Below are positions 53,682-62,294 of a stretch of DNA of 64,000 bases, piece after piece. Source of the stretch: Dakarella massiliensis (GTDB taxonomy: Bacteria; Pseudomonadota; Gammaproteobacteria; Burkholderiales; Burkholderiaceae_F). Made by a program: the position numbers and the translations under genes. Numbering within the stretch: position 1 is the stretch's first letter; each line of letters starts with the position of its first letter. The notes under the pieces were generated by a model. It made no database searches and was not told the DNA's origin. It was given only the letters and a program-made list of their open reading frames with translations. The DNA is taken from the NCBI RefSeq assembly GCF_001182045.1, contig NZ_CVTY01000006.1, positions 248,001 through 312,000 of the forward strand, written 5' to 3'.

Positions 53682-54671
53682 TTACCAGTCGCCGTCAGTC
53701 ACTTCAACGGGTTTGAGACCGGCGAGCCTATTGCTCCCCGAAACCACGCTCTCTTCGGAGTAGTAGTCGAACCAGGGAAGTCCTAGCCAGATGTAGTCAT
53801 CCTCGGATACGGGTTCGTGGGGCATAGGAAGCGCTGTAATCCTTGACCAATCGGCTGAGTTAACGAGGTGGACATAGGCCCGTGCCGACTGGGTGGTGTC
53901 GTAGTCCGAGACTTCACGGCGGTCTTTGTAGATTTCCTGATGAATGCGGCCGCCGGTGCCGAGTCCCATTTCTGACAGACTGTCAGTTACCGTGCTGTCA
54001 GTTACCACCTTGCTGTATAAATCTAAATCTGCTTTGTGATCTTCCGCCTGCTTTTTTTCCTTTTTAAGCGGATAAACCTGAATCTGAATGCCGCCAAACT
54101 CAGACTTGCCAGTCAGCTGTTCCTCCGCGGTTTGACCTTCGCCGAGCGGGGCGGCGACGAACTGGCGGATGACTCCCTTTTCTACGCAGAAGCCGTCGAT
54201 CCAGGGTTGGTCGGGAACCGGGAGGTAATTCTGAAGATTCTGTTCTTTGCCGCCATCAACCCGTGTGCCCTTAACGAGACCGGGCTTCCATTCTTCTCCG
54301 GTCACCGCGCAGATTTTGCCTGCCGCGATTCGGACGGCGAACGGATAAAACGCGGGGCTCCAGAAGGAGATCCACATGGCTTCAGCCTGGTACATTGGCA
54401 TCATAAGTCCGCCTTGCTCCAGCCATTTCTGAGGAATCCTGCCTTCATAGTCTTCGACGTGTTCGAGTTCAAACTGCTCTAGTCCGGGCGGAAGATTATT
54501 GACTTCACCATCAGGAACTCGAAGCGTGCGCTGGAAATTAATGCGCAGTATGCAGTCTTTGCCGATCGCGGGAAAGGCGAATTCCAGTTCGTCATTGTTA
54601 ATTAAACGAACGCGACTGCGGGGCTTATGGGTATGGAGTTGTACTTGGACAGTGTGGTCCTTCTCAGACAT
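53682..54671 (-). CDS. Conserved protein of unknown function, partner of the XRE regulator
   Basis: 329 aa, no signal peptide or TM helix. Strongly patterned text such as LPPGLEQFELEHVEDYEGRI, GGLMMPMYQAEAMWISFWSP, YPFAVRIAAGKICAVTGEEW, WIDGFCVEKGVIRQFVAAPL and GEGQTAEEQLTGKSEFGGIQ belongs to a widely spread but uncharacterised bacterial family as I remember it. It follows the XRE gene by 19 nt with GAAGGAGA before the ATG. Its last residues (EVTDGDW) are almost the same as those of the XRE protein (EVKDGDW). Function not known. Confidence 0.75.
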   Translation of the reverse strand: MSEKDHTVQVQLHTHKPRSRVRLINNDELEFAFPAIGKDCILRINFQRTLRVPDGEVNNLPPGLEQFELEHVEDYEGRIPQKWLEQGGLMMPMYQAEAMWISFWSPAFYPFAVRIAAGKICAVTGEEWKPGLVKGTRVDGGKEQNLQNYLPVPDQPWIDGFCVEKGVIRQFVAAPLGEGQTAEEQLTGKSEFGGIQIQVYPLKKEKKQAEDHKADLDLYSKVVTDSTVTDSLSEMGLGTGGRIHQEIYKDRREVSDYDTTQSARAYVHLVNSADWSRITALPMPHEPVSEDDYIWLGLPWFDYYSEESVVSGSNRLAGLKPVEVTDGDW

Positions 54672-54690
54672 GGAGGATCTCCTTCAGTTA

Positions 54691-55044
54691 TCACCAATCG
54701 CCGTCTTTCACTTCACGGCTGATCTCCAGAATCGCGTCGTCCGGCATCTGCTTCATCTGCCTGAGAACCTGGGCGAAAAGCTTTGGCCGGGCGGTAATAA
54801 TGGCCTTGAGGTCGCTGGATAGCTTGCCTGCCATGGCGAGAAGAACGTCTTTGTCTTCGTGAAGCTCCTGGGCGATTAACACAATCGTTTCTTCAGATGG
54901 AGGAGGAAATATGCCTCGCTCAATCTTGGAAAGATAGGAGGGCTCGATCCCGACTCGTTCAGCGACCTGGCGCAGCGAATAGGTGCGTCGGTCTTCCTCT
55001 TGGAGTCTGAACCGTGCTTCGCGAATGTATGTTCCAAAGTCCAT
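54691..55044 (-). CDS. XRE-family helix-turn-helix regulator
   Basis: 117 aa. HTH_3 domain at about 5-65: YIREARFRLQEEDRRTYSLR, QVAERVGIEPSYLSKIERGI, PPPSEETIVLIAQELHEDKD. The C-terminal helix region ends MPDDAILEISREVKDGDW. First gene of a two-gene operon with the 329-aa protein. A regulator of the operon and possibly of the small RNAs on either side; the promoter region (55045-55150) contains AT-rich text and the imperfect repeat GTGTAGAGTAAATACTACAC. Confidence 0.9.
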   Translation of the reverse strand: MDFGTYIREARFRLQEEDRRTYSLRQVAERVGIEPSYLSKIERGIFPPPSEETIVLIAQELHEDKDVLLAMAGKLSSDLKAIITARPKLFAQVLRQMKQMPDDAILEISREVKDGDW

Positions 55045-55376
55045 GGTTTTAGCCTGTGTAGCAGTTACTCCACATTTTAGCTAAACCAAAAACGAACCAA
55101 AACCATCAGTAATCGTTATTACCTGCGGTAAGTGTAGAGTAAATACTACACACTTGTCAAAAGTATTTGTCGCGGGTAGAGGAGTGAGCTGTCCCGCTTT
55201 CAGTAACACTTCTGTTTCATTTTCCTGAGCCATCTTTGCAGTCAGCGGGCATAAAGTAGCGAAGCGCGCTGAGGTCCATTCTTTTCTGCGCTTGGCAGCC
55301 TCAGCTGTCCGGGTAGCCTCCGGACGCGGTCTCTGTGTGTCGCGCGCAGGCATGCTTTTGTTTTAAACGAGATTTG

Positions 55377-55414
55377 GCTCGGTGCTTATTTCCGGAATCG
55401 CCGAGCTTTTTTTT
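55377..55414 (+). terminator. Terminator of another small-RNA-like unit
   Basis: GCTCGG/CCGAGC with eight T. Upstream lie GCTGAGG/CCTCAGC and CCGG stems (about 55280-55325) but no CTCCTTT box. Confidence 0.65.
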
Positions 55415-55530
55415 GCTCACATAGGGGTAATCTCAGCGATTAATTGAAAACCCCGATATCGCGCCGGAAGTCCCGTCTGTGCTGTTCCCGATTGTTGTTA
55501 AAGGATTTTGTTTCAATTTCGGGAAGAATG

Positions 55531-55714
55531 TTTCAGGTCATTCGGCTAAATTATTCACTACGCAAGAGGTGCGGGTTTGCAGACCCCGCAGCGACAGCCA
55601 GTCTCGGTGAGTACCCGAGGCGCAGAGTGTGATGAAGTATCTCTCTCCTTTGTGGTTTTGAACTATAAAATTTATTTTTCCGGCATTTTCACGAGAAATG
55701 CCGGAATTTTTTTA
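55531..55714 (+). ncRNA. Sibling small RNA candidate S4
   Basis: Promoter block TTTCAGGTCATTCGGCTAAA and TTATTCAC (55531-55558), hairpins GCGGGT/ACCCCGC and CTCGG/CCCGAG, box ATCTCTCTCCTTTG (55639-55652) and terminator CCGGCATTT/AAATGCCGG with seven T. RNA start estimated near 55561. The promoter block aligns with that of S3 over about 30 positions. Confidence 0.65.
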
Positions 55715-55816
55715 TCCGCGGTCAGGAAAAATACGTCATCTGCCGTTATTTGTATCCGAAATCCGAAAACCTCCCTTCACTGCATCATCTCGTTGCAATT
55801 GATCCGCGCGCAATCA

Positions 55817-55984
55817 CAGGAAGCGTCTATTGTTAATTCTGCAAGGGGATGATCTGTAAGGAAAATCTCCGAGCAGCCCCAACGTGCAAAGCAGTGCAGT
55901 GGGGGCAGCGTGTAGTGTGTGACTTCTTTCCTTTGACTCTAGTGTTATCCGGCTAATCGTGTTTATGATCAGCCGGTTTTTTTT
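55817..55984 (+). ncRNA. Sibling small RNA candidate S5
   Basis: A weaker promoter block (CACAGG ... GTTAATTCTGCAAGGGG), a strong hairpin GCAGCCCCAAC/GTGGGGGCAGC (about 55873-55909), the box CTTCTTTCCTTTG (55923-55935) and terminator CCGGCT/AGCCGG with eight T. Confidence 0.58.
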
Positions 55985-56007
55985 GATTTTGAGAAAGCGG
56001 CACGGCG

Positions 56008-57498
56008 TCAGCGGGGGTTGGCCGCGGCGAAAAGCGCCTTCGCGCGTTCCGCGATACGGGCGGCGCCTGAGAGAATTTCTTTCTCTGTAAACGTGCCGAA
56101 CCCGAGAAGGAGGCCGTTCGTTCCGGCCGGGGCGTCCGTGAAGCTGCTGATCGCTCTTGCGGTGATTCCGTCATTCTCTAGCGCAGCCTGCAGTGCGGTA
56201 TCGGGAATAGCGGGATCAAGAAGAAGCGCGAGGTGAGGGCCGGCTTCGGTTTCTGACACCCGGCCTAGAGACCCGAGTGACGAGCGAAGGGCATCCCGGA
56301 GGAGCGCGAAGCGCTTCCGGGAGTCACGTGCCATTTTCCGGATGTGGTGTGCGGAGCCGGGGCTTTCGAGATACTCGGCAAGCGCGGCCTGAAGCGATTC
56401 CGACGTAAAGCGGTCCGTGAGGAGCTTCGCGCCGGCGAGCGCCTCTGCCTGCGGTTCCGGGAGCACGGCGTAGGCAAGCCTCAGCCCCGGGAACACCTGC
56501 AGCGTACAGCTCTCCATATAGATCACGGCTTCATCGGCCCCCGGGAGCGACCGGATGGGAAAACGGGGTTTGTCACCGAGCGTCACAACCCCATCCGTAT
56601 CCTCTTCGAGAATCCAGGCTCCCGTATCAAGCGCCCAGCGAAGGATCGCGGCTCGCCGCGCGTCCGCCATCGGAACCGACATCGGCATCTGGCTCGCCGG
56701 GGTGACGAGGATTCCCTTCGGTTTCAGGACGCCTTCAGGCGCCGTAAACACCATGCCCTCCCGATCCACCGGCACCGGAATCCGGCGGAGCCCCGCGAAG
56801 TCGAGCACCTTCGCGTCAAGCGGGAGCATCGGGGCTTCGGTGAGAATGGCATCGCCCGGCGTGAAAAGCGTGCCGGCGATAAGGGAAAGGCTCTGCACGC
56901 TCCCCGTCGTAATGACGATGTTCTCCTCACCGCACACAATCCCGCGCGTTTCACGAAGTTTTGCGGCGATCACTTTCCGTAAGGGGGCGTAGCCGGCGGG
57001 CGGGCTGTAAAAGGTGTGCCGCCAGGGGCTTCGGACAGTGGACGCGGCGATCTTCACCCAGTCCCGCTCGACCGTTTTCTCCATCGCCGACCCATAGATC
57101 TTGAACGGACGGTTCTCAAAATTTCCGGAGCCGGCGGCCGCCGCGGCGCTCCGGGCCGCTTCCGCTTTCCGCGTCAATGGACGGCCGTGAACCGGCGGGC
57201 GCGCGGGGCGTGGGGGTTCCGGGATCGGTTTTGTTTCCGCGACGAAGTAGCCGGAGGCGGGTTTTGAGACCGCGAACCCCGTCGCGGCGAGTTCCGCGTA
57301 GGCGCCGGCAACGGTGTTCGGGGCGACGCCGAGGTCAGACGCGAGACTCCTGATCCCGGGGAGCCGGTCTCCGGGTTTCAGCGCCCCGCGGCTCCGAAGC
57401 CGGATCAGTTCCCGCGTGATCAGCTTCCCAACCGGGAGTTTCCCGTTTTTCCGGATATGAATGGGGACTGACACCACCGGTTTTTTCTTCGCTTCCAC
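56008..57498 (-). CDS. MocR-family regulator (GntR HTH plus aminotransferase-like domain) lacking the PLP lysine
   Basis: 496 aa. Winged helix at about 15-85 (LITRELIRLRSRGALKPGDR, LPGIRSLASDLGVAPNTVAG) and a fold-type-I aminotransferase-like domain from about 140 on (VITTGSVQSLSLIAGTLFTP, GDAILTEAPMLPLDAKVLDF). The usual PLP-binding segment GTFSKxLxPxLRLGY reads ESCTLQVFPGLRLAY here, with Leu where the Schiff-base lysine belongs, so PLP cannot be bound covalently. It is divergent from a threonine-synthase-like gene; two direct repeats CTGTATCAGT between them are the likely binding site, as usual for MocR/PdxR proteins. Confidence 0.9.
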   Translation of the reverse strand: MEAKKKPVVSVPIHIRKNGKLPVGKLITRELIRLRSRGALKPGDRLPGIRSLASDLGVAPNTVAGAYAELAATGFAVSKPASGYFVAETKPIPEPPRPARPPVHGRPLTRKAEAARSAAAAAGSGNFENRPFKIYGSAMEKTVERDWVKIAASTVRSPWRHTFYSPPAGYAPLRKVIAAKLRETRGIVCGEENIVITTGSVQSLSLIAGTLFTPGDAILTEAPMLPLDAKVLDFAGLRRIPVPVDREGMVFTAPEGVLKPKGILVTPASQMPMSVPMADARRAAILRWALDTGAWILEEDTDGVVTLGDKPRFPIRSLPGADEAVIYMESCTLQVFPGLRLAYAVLPEPQAEALAGAKLLTDRFTSESLQAALAEYLESPGSAHHIRKMARDSRKRFALLRDALRSSLGSLGRVSETEAGPHLALLLDPAIPDTALQAALENDGITARAISSFTDAPAGTNGLLLGFGTFTEKEILSGAARIAERAKALFAAANPR

Positions 57499-57519
57499 GG
57501 GAACTTCCTTCCTTTCGAT

Positions 57520-57555
57520 CTGTATCAGTGAGATAGTACCAAACTGTATCAGTCA
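57520..57555. promoter_or_regulatory. Direct-repeat operator for the MocR regulator
   Basis: CTGTATCAGTGA (57520-57531) and CTGTATCAGTCA (57544-57555), 24 bp apart start to start, in the divergent promoter region. MocR/PdxR/GabR proteins bind such direct repeats; other regulator types usually bind inverted ones. Confidence 0.78.
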
Positions 57556-57630
57556 CACGCAAAGTCCCTAGGTAGAATGTCTGTCATCAGAGTCGTTCCC
57601 GGACTCATCCCACCCTATGAGGATTCCATC

Positions 57631-58725
57631 ATGAATTTCGTTTGCACCTGCTGCGGAAAGAAAGTGTCGACCGATACAAAGGCGCCGGCGTGTGACTGCG
57701 GCGGACTTTTTGAATTGGACTTCGTGCCTCCGGCCTGGGACGACTCGAAGATTGACCGCGATACCTGGAGCCTCTTCCGGTACCGGGCGTTCATGGCGCT
57801 CGAAGGGGACGCGTGGAAAGAGGTCACGATGGGAGAAGGAATGACGCCCGTGATCCCGTTCTCAGACGACGTCCTCGTGAAGATGGACTACTGCATGCCG
57901 ACCTTGTCCTTCAAGGACCGCGGGGCGGCAGCGCTCGTCGCCCACATGAAGTCGATCGGGGTTAAGAAGTGCGTGCAGGACTCGTCCGGCAACGCCGGAA
58001 TCGCGGTCGCGGCCTACGGGGCGCGCGCCGGGATTGAGTGCGAGATCTACGTGCCTGAAGGCACGAGCCCGAAAAAGATCGCGATGATCGAGGCGTTCGG
58101 GGCGAAGGCGGTGGTGGTGCCGGGGGACCGTGATCACTGCGCCGATGTCTGCCGCGCGAAGGTGCGGGATGAAGGCGCGTACTACGCGAACCACGTTTTC
58201 AACCCCTTCTTCTATGAAGGAACGAAGACCTACATTTACGAGGTCTTTGAGCGGCTGCACCGGATGCCCGAAAACATCTTTATCGAGCTTGGGAACGGGA
58301 CGCTCTTTATCGGTGCCGTGAAGGCGCTTGAGCACCTCTATGCCTCGGGCGCGATCGATCACTTCCCGCAGGTGATCGCGGTCCAGGGCGCGAACTGCGC
58401 GCCGTTCGCCGAAACGATCGCGGAGGGCGCCGAACATATCGTCTCCATTACCCCGAAGCCCACGATGGCGGAAGGGATCGCGATCGGGAAGCCCGCGAGG
58501 GCGGACGAAATCCTCGCGATGATCCGGAAGCATAAGATCCGCATCGTCTGCGCCGCGGAAGAGGATATCCTCCCCGCTCGCGCGGAACTCGCGCACCGCG
58601 GGATCTACGCGGAGCACACGACCGCCGCGTCGCTCGCCGCCTACTACACGTACTGCCGTCAGTACGGCCCGACGCATGACGCGCTGCTTTCGATGTGCAG
58701 CGCCGGGATCAAGAGCGACCACTGA
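57631..58725 (+). CDS. Threonine-synthase-like PLP enzyme
   Basis: 364 aa from the ATG at 57631 (GAGG eight bases upstream); the in-frame Met at 57577 adds an untypical leader. N-terminal zinc ribbon CTCCGKKVSTDTKAPACDCG, PLP lysine in TLSFKDRGAAALVAHM, the phosphate-binding loop SSGNAGIAVA and the glycine loop ELGNGTLFIGAV. Fold-type II; converts O-phosphohomoserine to threonine if a true ThrC, but stand-alone homologues of other function exist. Divergent from the MocR gene, so it may answer to an amino acid or vitamin B6 signal. Confidence 0.85.
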   Translation: MNFVCTCCGKKVSTDTKAPACDCGGLFELDFVPPAWDDSKIDRDTWSLFRYRAFMALEGDAWKEVTMGEGMTPVIPFSDDVLVKMDYCMPTLSFKDRGAAALVAHMKSIGVKKCVQDSSGNAGIAVAAYGARAGIECEIYVPEGTSPKKIAMIEAFGAKAVVVPGDRDHCADVCRAKVRDEGAYYANHVFNPFFYEGTKTYIYEVFERLHRMPENIFIELGNGTLFIGAVKALEHLYASGAIDHFPQVIAVQGANCAPFAETIAEGAEHIVSITPKPTMAEGIAIGKPARADEILAMIRKHKIRIVCAAEEDILPARAELAHRGIYAEHTTAASLAAYYTYCRQYGPTHDALLSMCSAGIKSDH

Positions 58726-58841
58726 GAACGAATAAAAGACAGCGGACGCCTGAAGATTGCGCCGCGCCGAGTCTGAATAACAAAAAGAGCGCCTCAATGA
58801 AGAGGCGTCATAAAAACATATCCTTTGAGGGGCTTAAAGAA

Positions 58842-58890
58842 AAACCCGCGGCGCGCCTGGGTGAGGCGTATCGCGGGTTCTTTTTTGTCT
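58842..58890. terminator. Bidirectional terminator between threonine synthase and hsp20
   Basis: AACCCGCG and CGCGGGTT arms with TTCTTTTTTG on the plus strand and TTTTCTTT on the minus strand. Confidence 0.8.
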
Positions 58891-58934
58891 TCCAGTTTTT
58901 ACGGTGGAGGACCGCCTCTCAGATTAAGCTCCGA

Positions 58935-59387
58935 TCAGGCGATCGAAATCATCTGCTTCGCGGCCTTTTCTTCCTTCGTGACCTTCGGGATGCAGACAGT
59001 CAGGATGCCGTTTTCGTAAGAGGCCTTGCAATCGGCCTGCTTCACGCCTTCACCCACATAGAACGTACGGGCGCAGGAGCCAGAAGAGCGTTCCTGACGG
59101 ATCAGGTGACCTTCCTTCTTCTTTTCTTCCTTGTGGCTCTTGGAGGCGGAAACCGTGAGGTAGCCGTCCTTCAGCTCAGCGGAGATTTCTTCCTTCTTGA
59201 AGCCCGGGAGGTCGATCGCGAGCTCATAGCCCTTGTCGGTCTCGCGGATATCAGTCTTCATCAGGCGGTCAGCGTTCTTGCCAAAAACCGTAGTGGAAGG
59301 ATCCGGGAATTTGAAACCAGAGAACACATCAAACGGATCAAAGATGTTCAGAGGGGATTCATCAAAAATAGTAGGAACATTTGCCAT
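58935..59387 (-). CDS. Small heat shock protein (Hsp20/alpha-crystallin family)
   Basis: 150 aa from ATG 59387 with GGAGTG six bases ahead; a GTG at 59396 would remove that spacing. Alpha-crystallin domain: LMKTDIRETDKGYELAIDLP, GFKKEEISAELKDGYLTVSA, with the C-terminal ENGILTVCIPKVTKEEKA. ATP-independent holdase in the cytoplasm. A sigma-32-type promoter lies about 120 bp upstream. Confidence 0.94.
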   Translation of the reverse strand: MANVPTIFDESPLNIFDPFDVFSGFKFPDPSTTVFGKNADRLMKTDIRETDKGYELAIDLPGFKKEEISAELKDGYLTVSASKSHKEEKKKEGHLIRQERSSGSCARTFYVGEGVKQADCKASYENGILTVCIPKVTKEEKAAKQMISIA

Positions 59388-59509
59388 AATTATCACTCCA
59401 TTATGGCCGTCGTCTGAGCGGTCAACACTTGATTAACAGGTACTTAACCCTGATTGGTAAAGGGGAATGATCGGATGTTTGTACTTATTTTCATCCCCCT
59501 GCAATAAAT

Positions 59510-59538
59510 ATTATGGGGGCGGTTTTTATTTTTTCAAG
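59510..59538 (-). promoter_or_regulatory. Sigma-32 (heat-shock) promoter of hsp20
   Basis: Minus strand CTTGAA, a 14-base spacer and CCCCATAAT, matching the RpoH consensus CTTGAA-N13/14-CCCCATNT. About 120 bp upstream of the hsp20 start. Confidence 0.82.
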
Positions 59539-59629
59539 GGGTCAGAAAATTTTTTTATAAGACACGGAAAATTTCTTTTCTGAATCACGGTAAAAGAGAA
59601 AAAGGTAACGAAGAAACGACAGGGGCAAA

Positions 59630-59666
59630 AAAAGCGCGCCGGGATAAACCGACGCGCTTCATTTTT
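59630..59666 (-). terminator. Terminator of the flavoprotein to its right
   Basis: Minus strand GAAGCGCGTCGG/CCCGGCGCGCTT with TTTTTTTG; a second stem AAGCCCTG/CAGGGCTT precedes it. Confidence 0.85.
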
Positions 59667-59712
59667 CCGTAAGCCCTGTCGGGAGCAGGGCTTTCAGTTT
59701 TATTGCTTCCGA

Positions 59713-61116
59713 TTACTTGCCGACGTAAGCCGCGGCGCTGTTACCGGAAATACGGCCGAAGGTGACGATGTCAGCCACAGCGTTGCCGCCGATGCGGTTG
59801 CCGCCGTGCACGCCGCCCGTCACTTCACCCGCCGCGAAGAGACCCGGGATCGGCTTCTTTGCCTTATTCAGCACTTCAGCCTTCGGGTCAATCGTCACGC
59901 CGCCCATCGTGTGATGGATACCGGGGGTGACTTCAGCGACATAGAACGGAGCCTGATCGAGGCGGATCACCATTTCGGGACGGCCAAAGAGATCGTCCTT
60001 CTTGTTGTCATAGGCCTTCCAGTACTGATCAAAGCTCGCCTGGACGACCTTCGGATCGGCGCCGATCATCTTCGCGACGTCAGCCACCGTGTCGCATTTC
60101 TTCATGAGACCTTCGGAGACGTAGCTGCGGAGCATCTTGTTCTTCTTATAGATCGAGTCATCGACCACGAGGTACGCGATGCCGCCCGGCTGCTTGAGCT
60201 CATTCGCGGAGACGACGTCACGGGTCAGCAGCTCGTTCGTGAACCGCTTGCCGTTCTTATTCAGCAGGAACCCGCCGCGGGCACGCATCGACTCCGAAAT
60301 CAGAGCGCCGTTCCTCTTGATGACGGTCGGGTGAATCTGAATCTGCTCGATATCGGTGAGCGACGCGCCGACCTGCTGCGCGAGGACGATACCGTCACCG
60401 GTCGCGCCCGGGTGGTTGGTCGTCGAGAAGCCCTTCAGTTCAGGACGATACTTTTCCACCATCTTGTGGTTCGCGCCGAAACCGCCGGTGGCAAGCACCA
60501 CGGCTTTCGCGTTGATCGTCTCCATTCCCTTCGGAGTCTTCACCTCGACGCCGGCGACCTTGCCGTTCTTCATGATGATCTTCGTCACGCGGTTATTGAG
60601 ACGCATATCGATATGGTCTTTATCCGCGCGTTCACCAAGGACCCGCATCAGTTCAATACCGACCGGAGACCCATCGCACGGTCCATGACCGCGGGCCTTC
60701 GTCTGGCCGCCGCCGCGACCCATGCGGTGGCAGAATTTCGCGCCAAGCGACAGGAGCCACTCTTCAGCGCCCGCGGCGTTTTCGGTCAGCGTCTTCAGAA
60801 GCGCCGGGTTATTGAGGTTGTGGCCGCCTTTCATCGTGTCGGCGTAGAAAATGGCAGGCGAATCGTCCGTCACGCCGTCCGCGATCTGCTGCTTCGTGCC
60901 GGCCGCGTTCATGCCGCCTTCAGAGCGGTTGGAGTTGCCGCCGAAGTAGGCCATCTTCTCAAGGACGATCACCTTCGCGCCGCGCTCAGTCGCGGTGATG
61001 GCGGACGAGAGCCCCGCGCCGCCCGAACCCACGACCACGATGTCAGTGGATTCAGCCGCAAAAGCCGGACTCGCGACCAGCATGGAAAGAGCAGCCGCAA
61101 TCAGAGTTTTTTTCAT
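59713..61116 (-). CDS. Exported fumarate-reductase-type flavoprotein with a complete active site
   Basis: 467 aa from ATG 61116 (GAGGAGAG upstream), Sec signal KKTLIAAALSMLVASPAFAA. FAD motif DIVVVGSGGAGLSSAITATE. All elements of the Fcc3/UrdA active site are present: QIHPTVI, LLTRDVVSANEL (acid catalyst Arg), GIHHTMGGVTID and HGGNRIGGNAVADI. It has no haem or FMN domain, so a separate periplasmic cytochrome must reduce it. It could reduce fumarate, urocanate or a related unsaturated acid. It is the only flavoprotein in this window that keeps all four elements. Confidence 0.92.
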   Translation of the reverse strand: MKKTLIAAALSMLVASPAFAAESTDIVVVGSGGAGLSSAITATERGAKVIVLEKMAYFGGNSNRSEGGMNAAGTKQQIADGVTDDSPAIFYADTMKGGHNLNNPALLKTLTENAAGAEEWLLSLGAKFCHRMGRGGGQTKARGHGPCDGSPVGIELMRVLGERADKDHIDMRLNNRVTKIIMKNGKVAGVEVKTPKGMETINAKAVVLATGGFGANHKMVEKYRPELKGFSTTNHPGATGDGIVLAQQVGASLTDIEQIQIHPTVIKRNGALISESMRARGGFLLNKNGKRFTNELLTRDVVSANELKQPGGIAYLVVDDSIYKKNKMLRSYVSEGLMKKCDTVADVAKMIGADPKVVQASFDQYWKAYDNKKDDLFGRPEMVIRLDQAPFYVAEVTPGIHHTMGGVTIDPKAEVLNKAKKPIPGLFAAGEVTGGVHGGNRIGGNAVADIVTFGRISGNSAAAYVGK

Positions 61117-61624
61117 CTTCTCTCCTCTAGATTTATAGGAATACAGCAATAACTATCTTACGTTAGCTATATCGATTTTTGAAATATTTTTTAACAGTCA
61201 TTGACGTAAAAGCAACAATCAAACGGAATTTGCGTTTCCGGGAACAGAAATTCGATTGGGAGAGAAGAGATTTCATCGATGAAGAAGGCTGATTTCATCG
61301 AATCAAAGCCGTTTCTATGCTCCGCTTTATCGAGGATTTTCGGTGTACACGGTTATTCCCTGTTAAATATTCATAAATGTACCGGTAACTGTTACGTCAG
61401 TAAGAGCCGTGTCAGCCGTTCTTTAAACCCGTACATAAGAGGGGAATCCGGCGCGGTTCACGGGGCGCGTCAATGAGGTTTCGGGGCTCCCTTTGTTTCA
61501 GCCTGTAAAACATCGGGTTTATCCGTAACCCGCGGACATAAGATTGAAATTCTGTGAAACGGCGAAAGACGTATGGAGTTCCGGCTTTCCCCCTCAGATA
61601 CCCCGACGAAAAAAAGGAAAAAGA
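61117..61624. other. Gene-free divergent promoter region
   Basis: 508 bp between the flavoprotein and the thioredoxin-fold gene. I see no gene and no strong operator. It is AT-rich near 61140-61220. Confidence 0.4.
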
Positions 61625-62218
61625 ATGCAGAAGACTCTCTCGCGCCGGAGCGCGATCGCCCTCTCCGCCGCAGCTGCCGCCGCTATCGCGGCCCGCCCCG
61701 CGGCTGCCCGTCCGGCTGTTGTCCCCGTGATCTGGGACGGAAAGAAAATGTATGAGACGTTCAAGGCTCAGGGCACCGGTTTCTCTTACCCCGGTCCCGC
61801 GGACCGTCCGGTAGCCTATGTGGCGATTGACCCCCAGTGCCCGGACTGCATGAAGTTCACGGAAAACGTGAAGCCGCTGCTTTCGAAAGTGAACGTGATC
61901 TTCTTCCCGATCGCGTTCCTCAATATCAACTCCGAACCCCAGGGGAGCACGATCCTCGCGTCGAAGGAACCGTGGAAGAAGTATGAGGAGCAGCATGAGC
62001 ATTTCCGCGACCCCGAGTTCCGCGGTATCCGCTATGACCTCGCGAAGCTCCCCGAGGACCTCCGGAACAAGGTCTGGACGAACACGAAGCTGCACCGCCG
62101 TGCCGGCTGCCGCGCGGTGCCCTACGGCGTCTTCAAGAATTCGAAGGGCGAATATAAGCCGTTTGATGAGAACCTCTCGACCGAGGAACTCGCGGCGCTC
62201 TTTGAAGTGAAGCTCTGA
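61625..62218 (+). CDS. Tat-exported thioredoxin-fold protein with CPDC motif (DsbG/DsbC-like)
   Basis: 197 aa from ATG 61625 (AAAAGGAAAAAG upstream). Twin-arginine signal LSRRSAIALSAAAAAAIAAR, then YVAIDPQCPDCMKFTENVKP as the redox site and AVPYGVFKNSKG as the likely cis-Pro loop. There is no DsbC dimerisation domain. A Tat signal is unusual for this fold, since most Dsb proteins use Sec. It lies between two flavoprotein genes and may keep a periplasmic cytochrome or flavoprotein reduced, which is inference. Confidence 0.82.
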   Translation: MQKTLSRRSAIALSAAAAAAIAARPAAARPAVVPVIWDGKKMYETFKAQGTGFSYPGPADRPVAYVAIDPQCPDCMKFTENVKPLLSKVNVIFFPIAFLNINSEPQGSTILASKEPWKKYEEQHEHFRDPEFRGIRYDLAKLPEDLRNKVWTNTKLHRRAGCRAVPYGVFKNSKGEYKPFDENLSTEELAALFEVKL

Positions 62219-62241
62219 TTAAAAATCAGAAGCCGAAATAA

Positions 62242-62279
62242 ATGACGGGAGAACTCTTGATTGAGCTCTCCCGTTTTGT
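62242..62279 (+). terminator. Terminator of the CPDC protein gene
   Basis: ACGGGAGA and TCTCCCGT arms with TTTTGTTT. Confidence 0.85.
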
Positions 62280-62294
62280 TTGGGTCCAATCGTC

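Noticed and set aside
59806..61152. A 448-codon open frame on the plus strand
   Set aside because: Antisense shadow of the exported flavoprotein gene; no ribosome binding site or recognisable domain.
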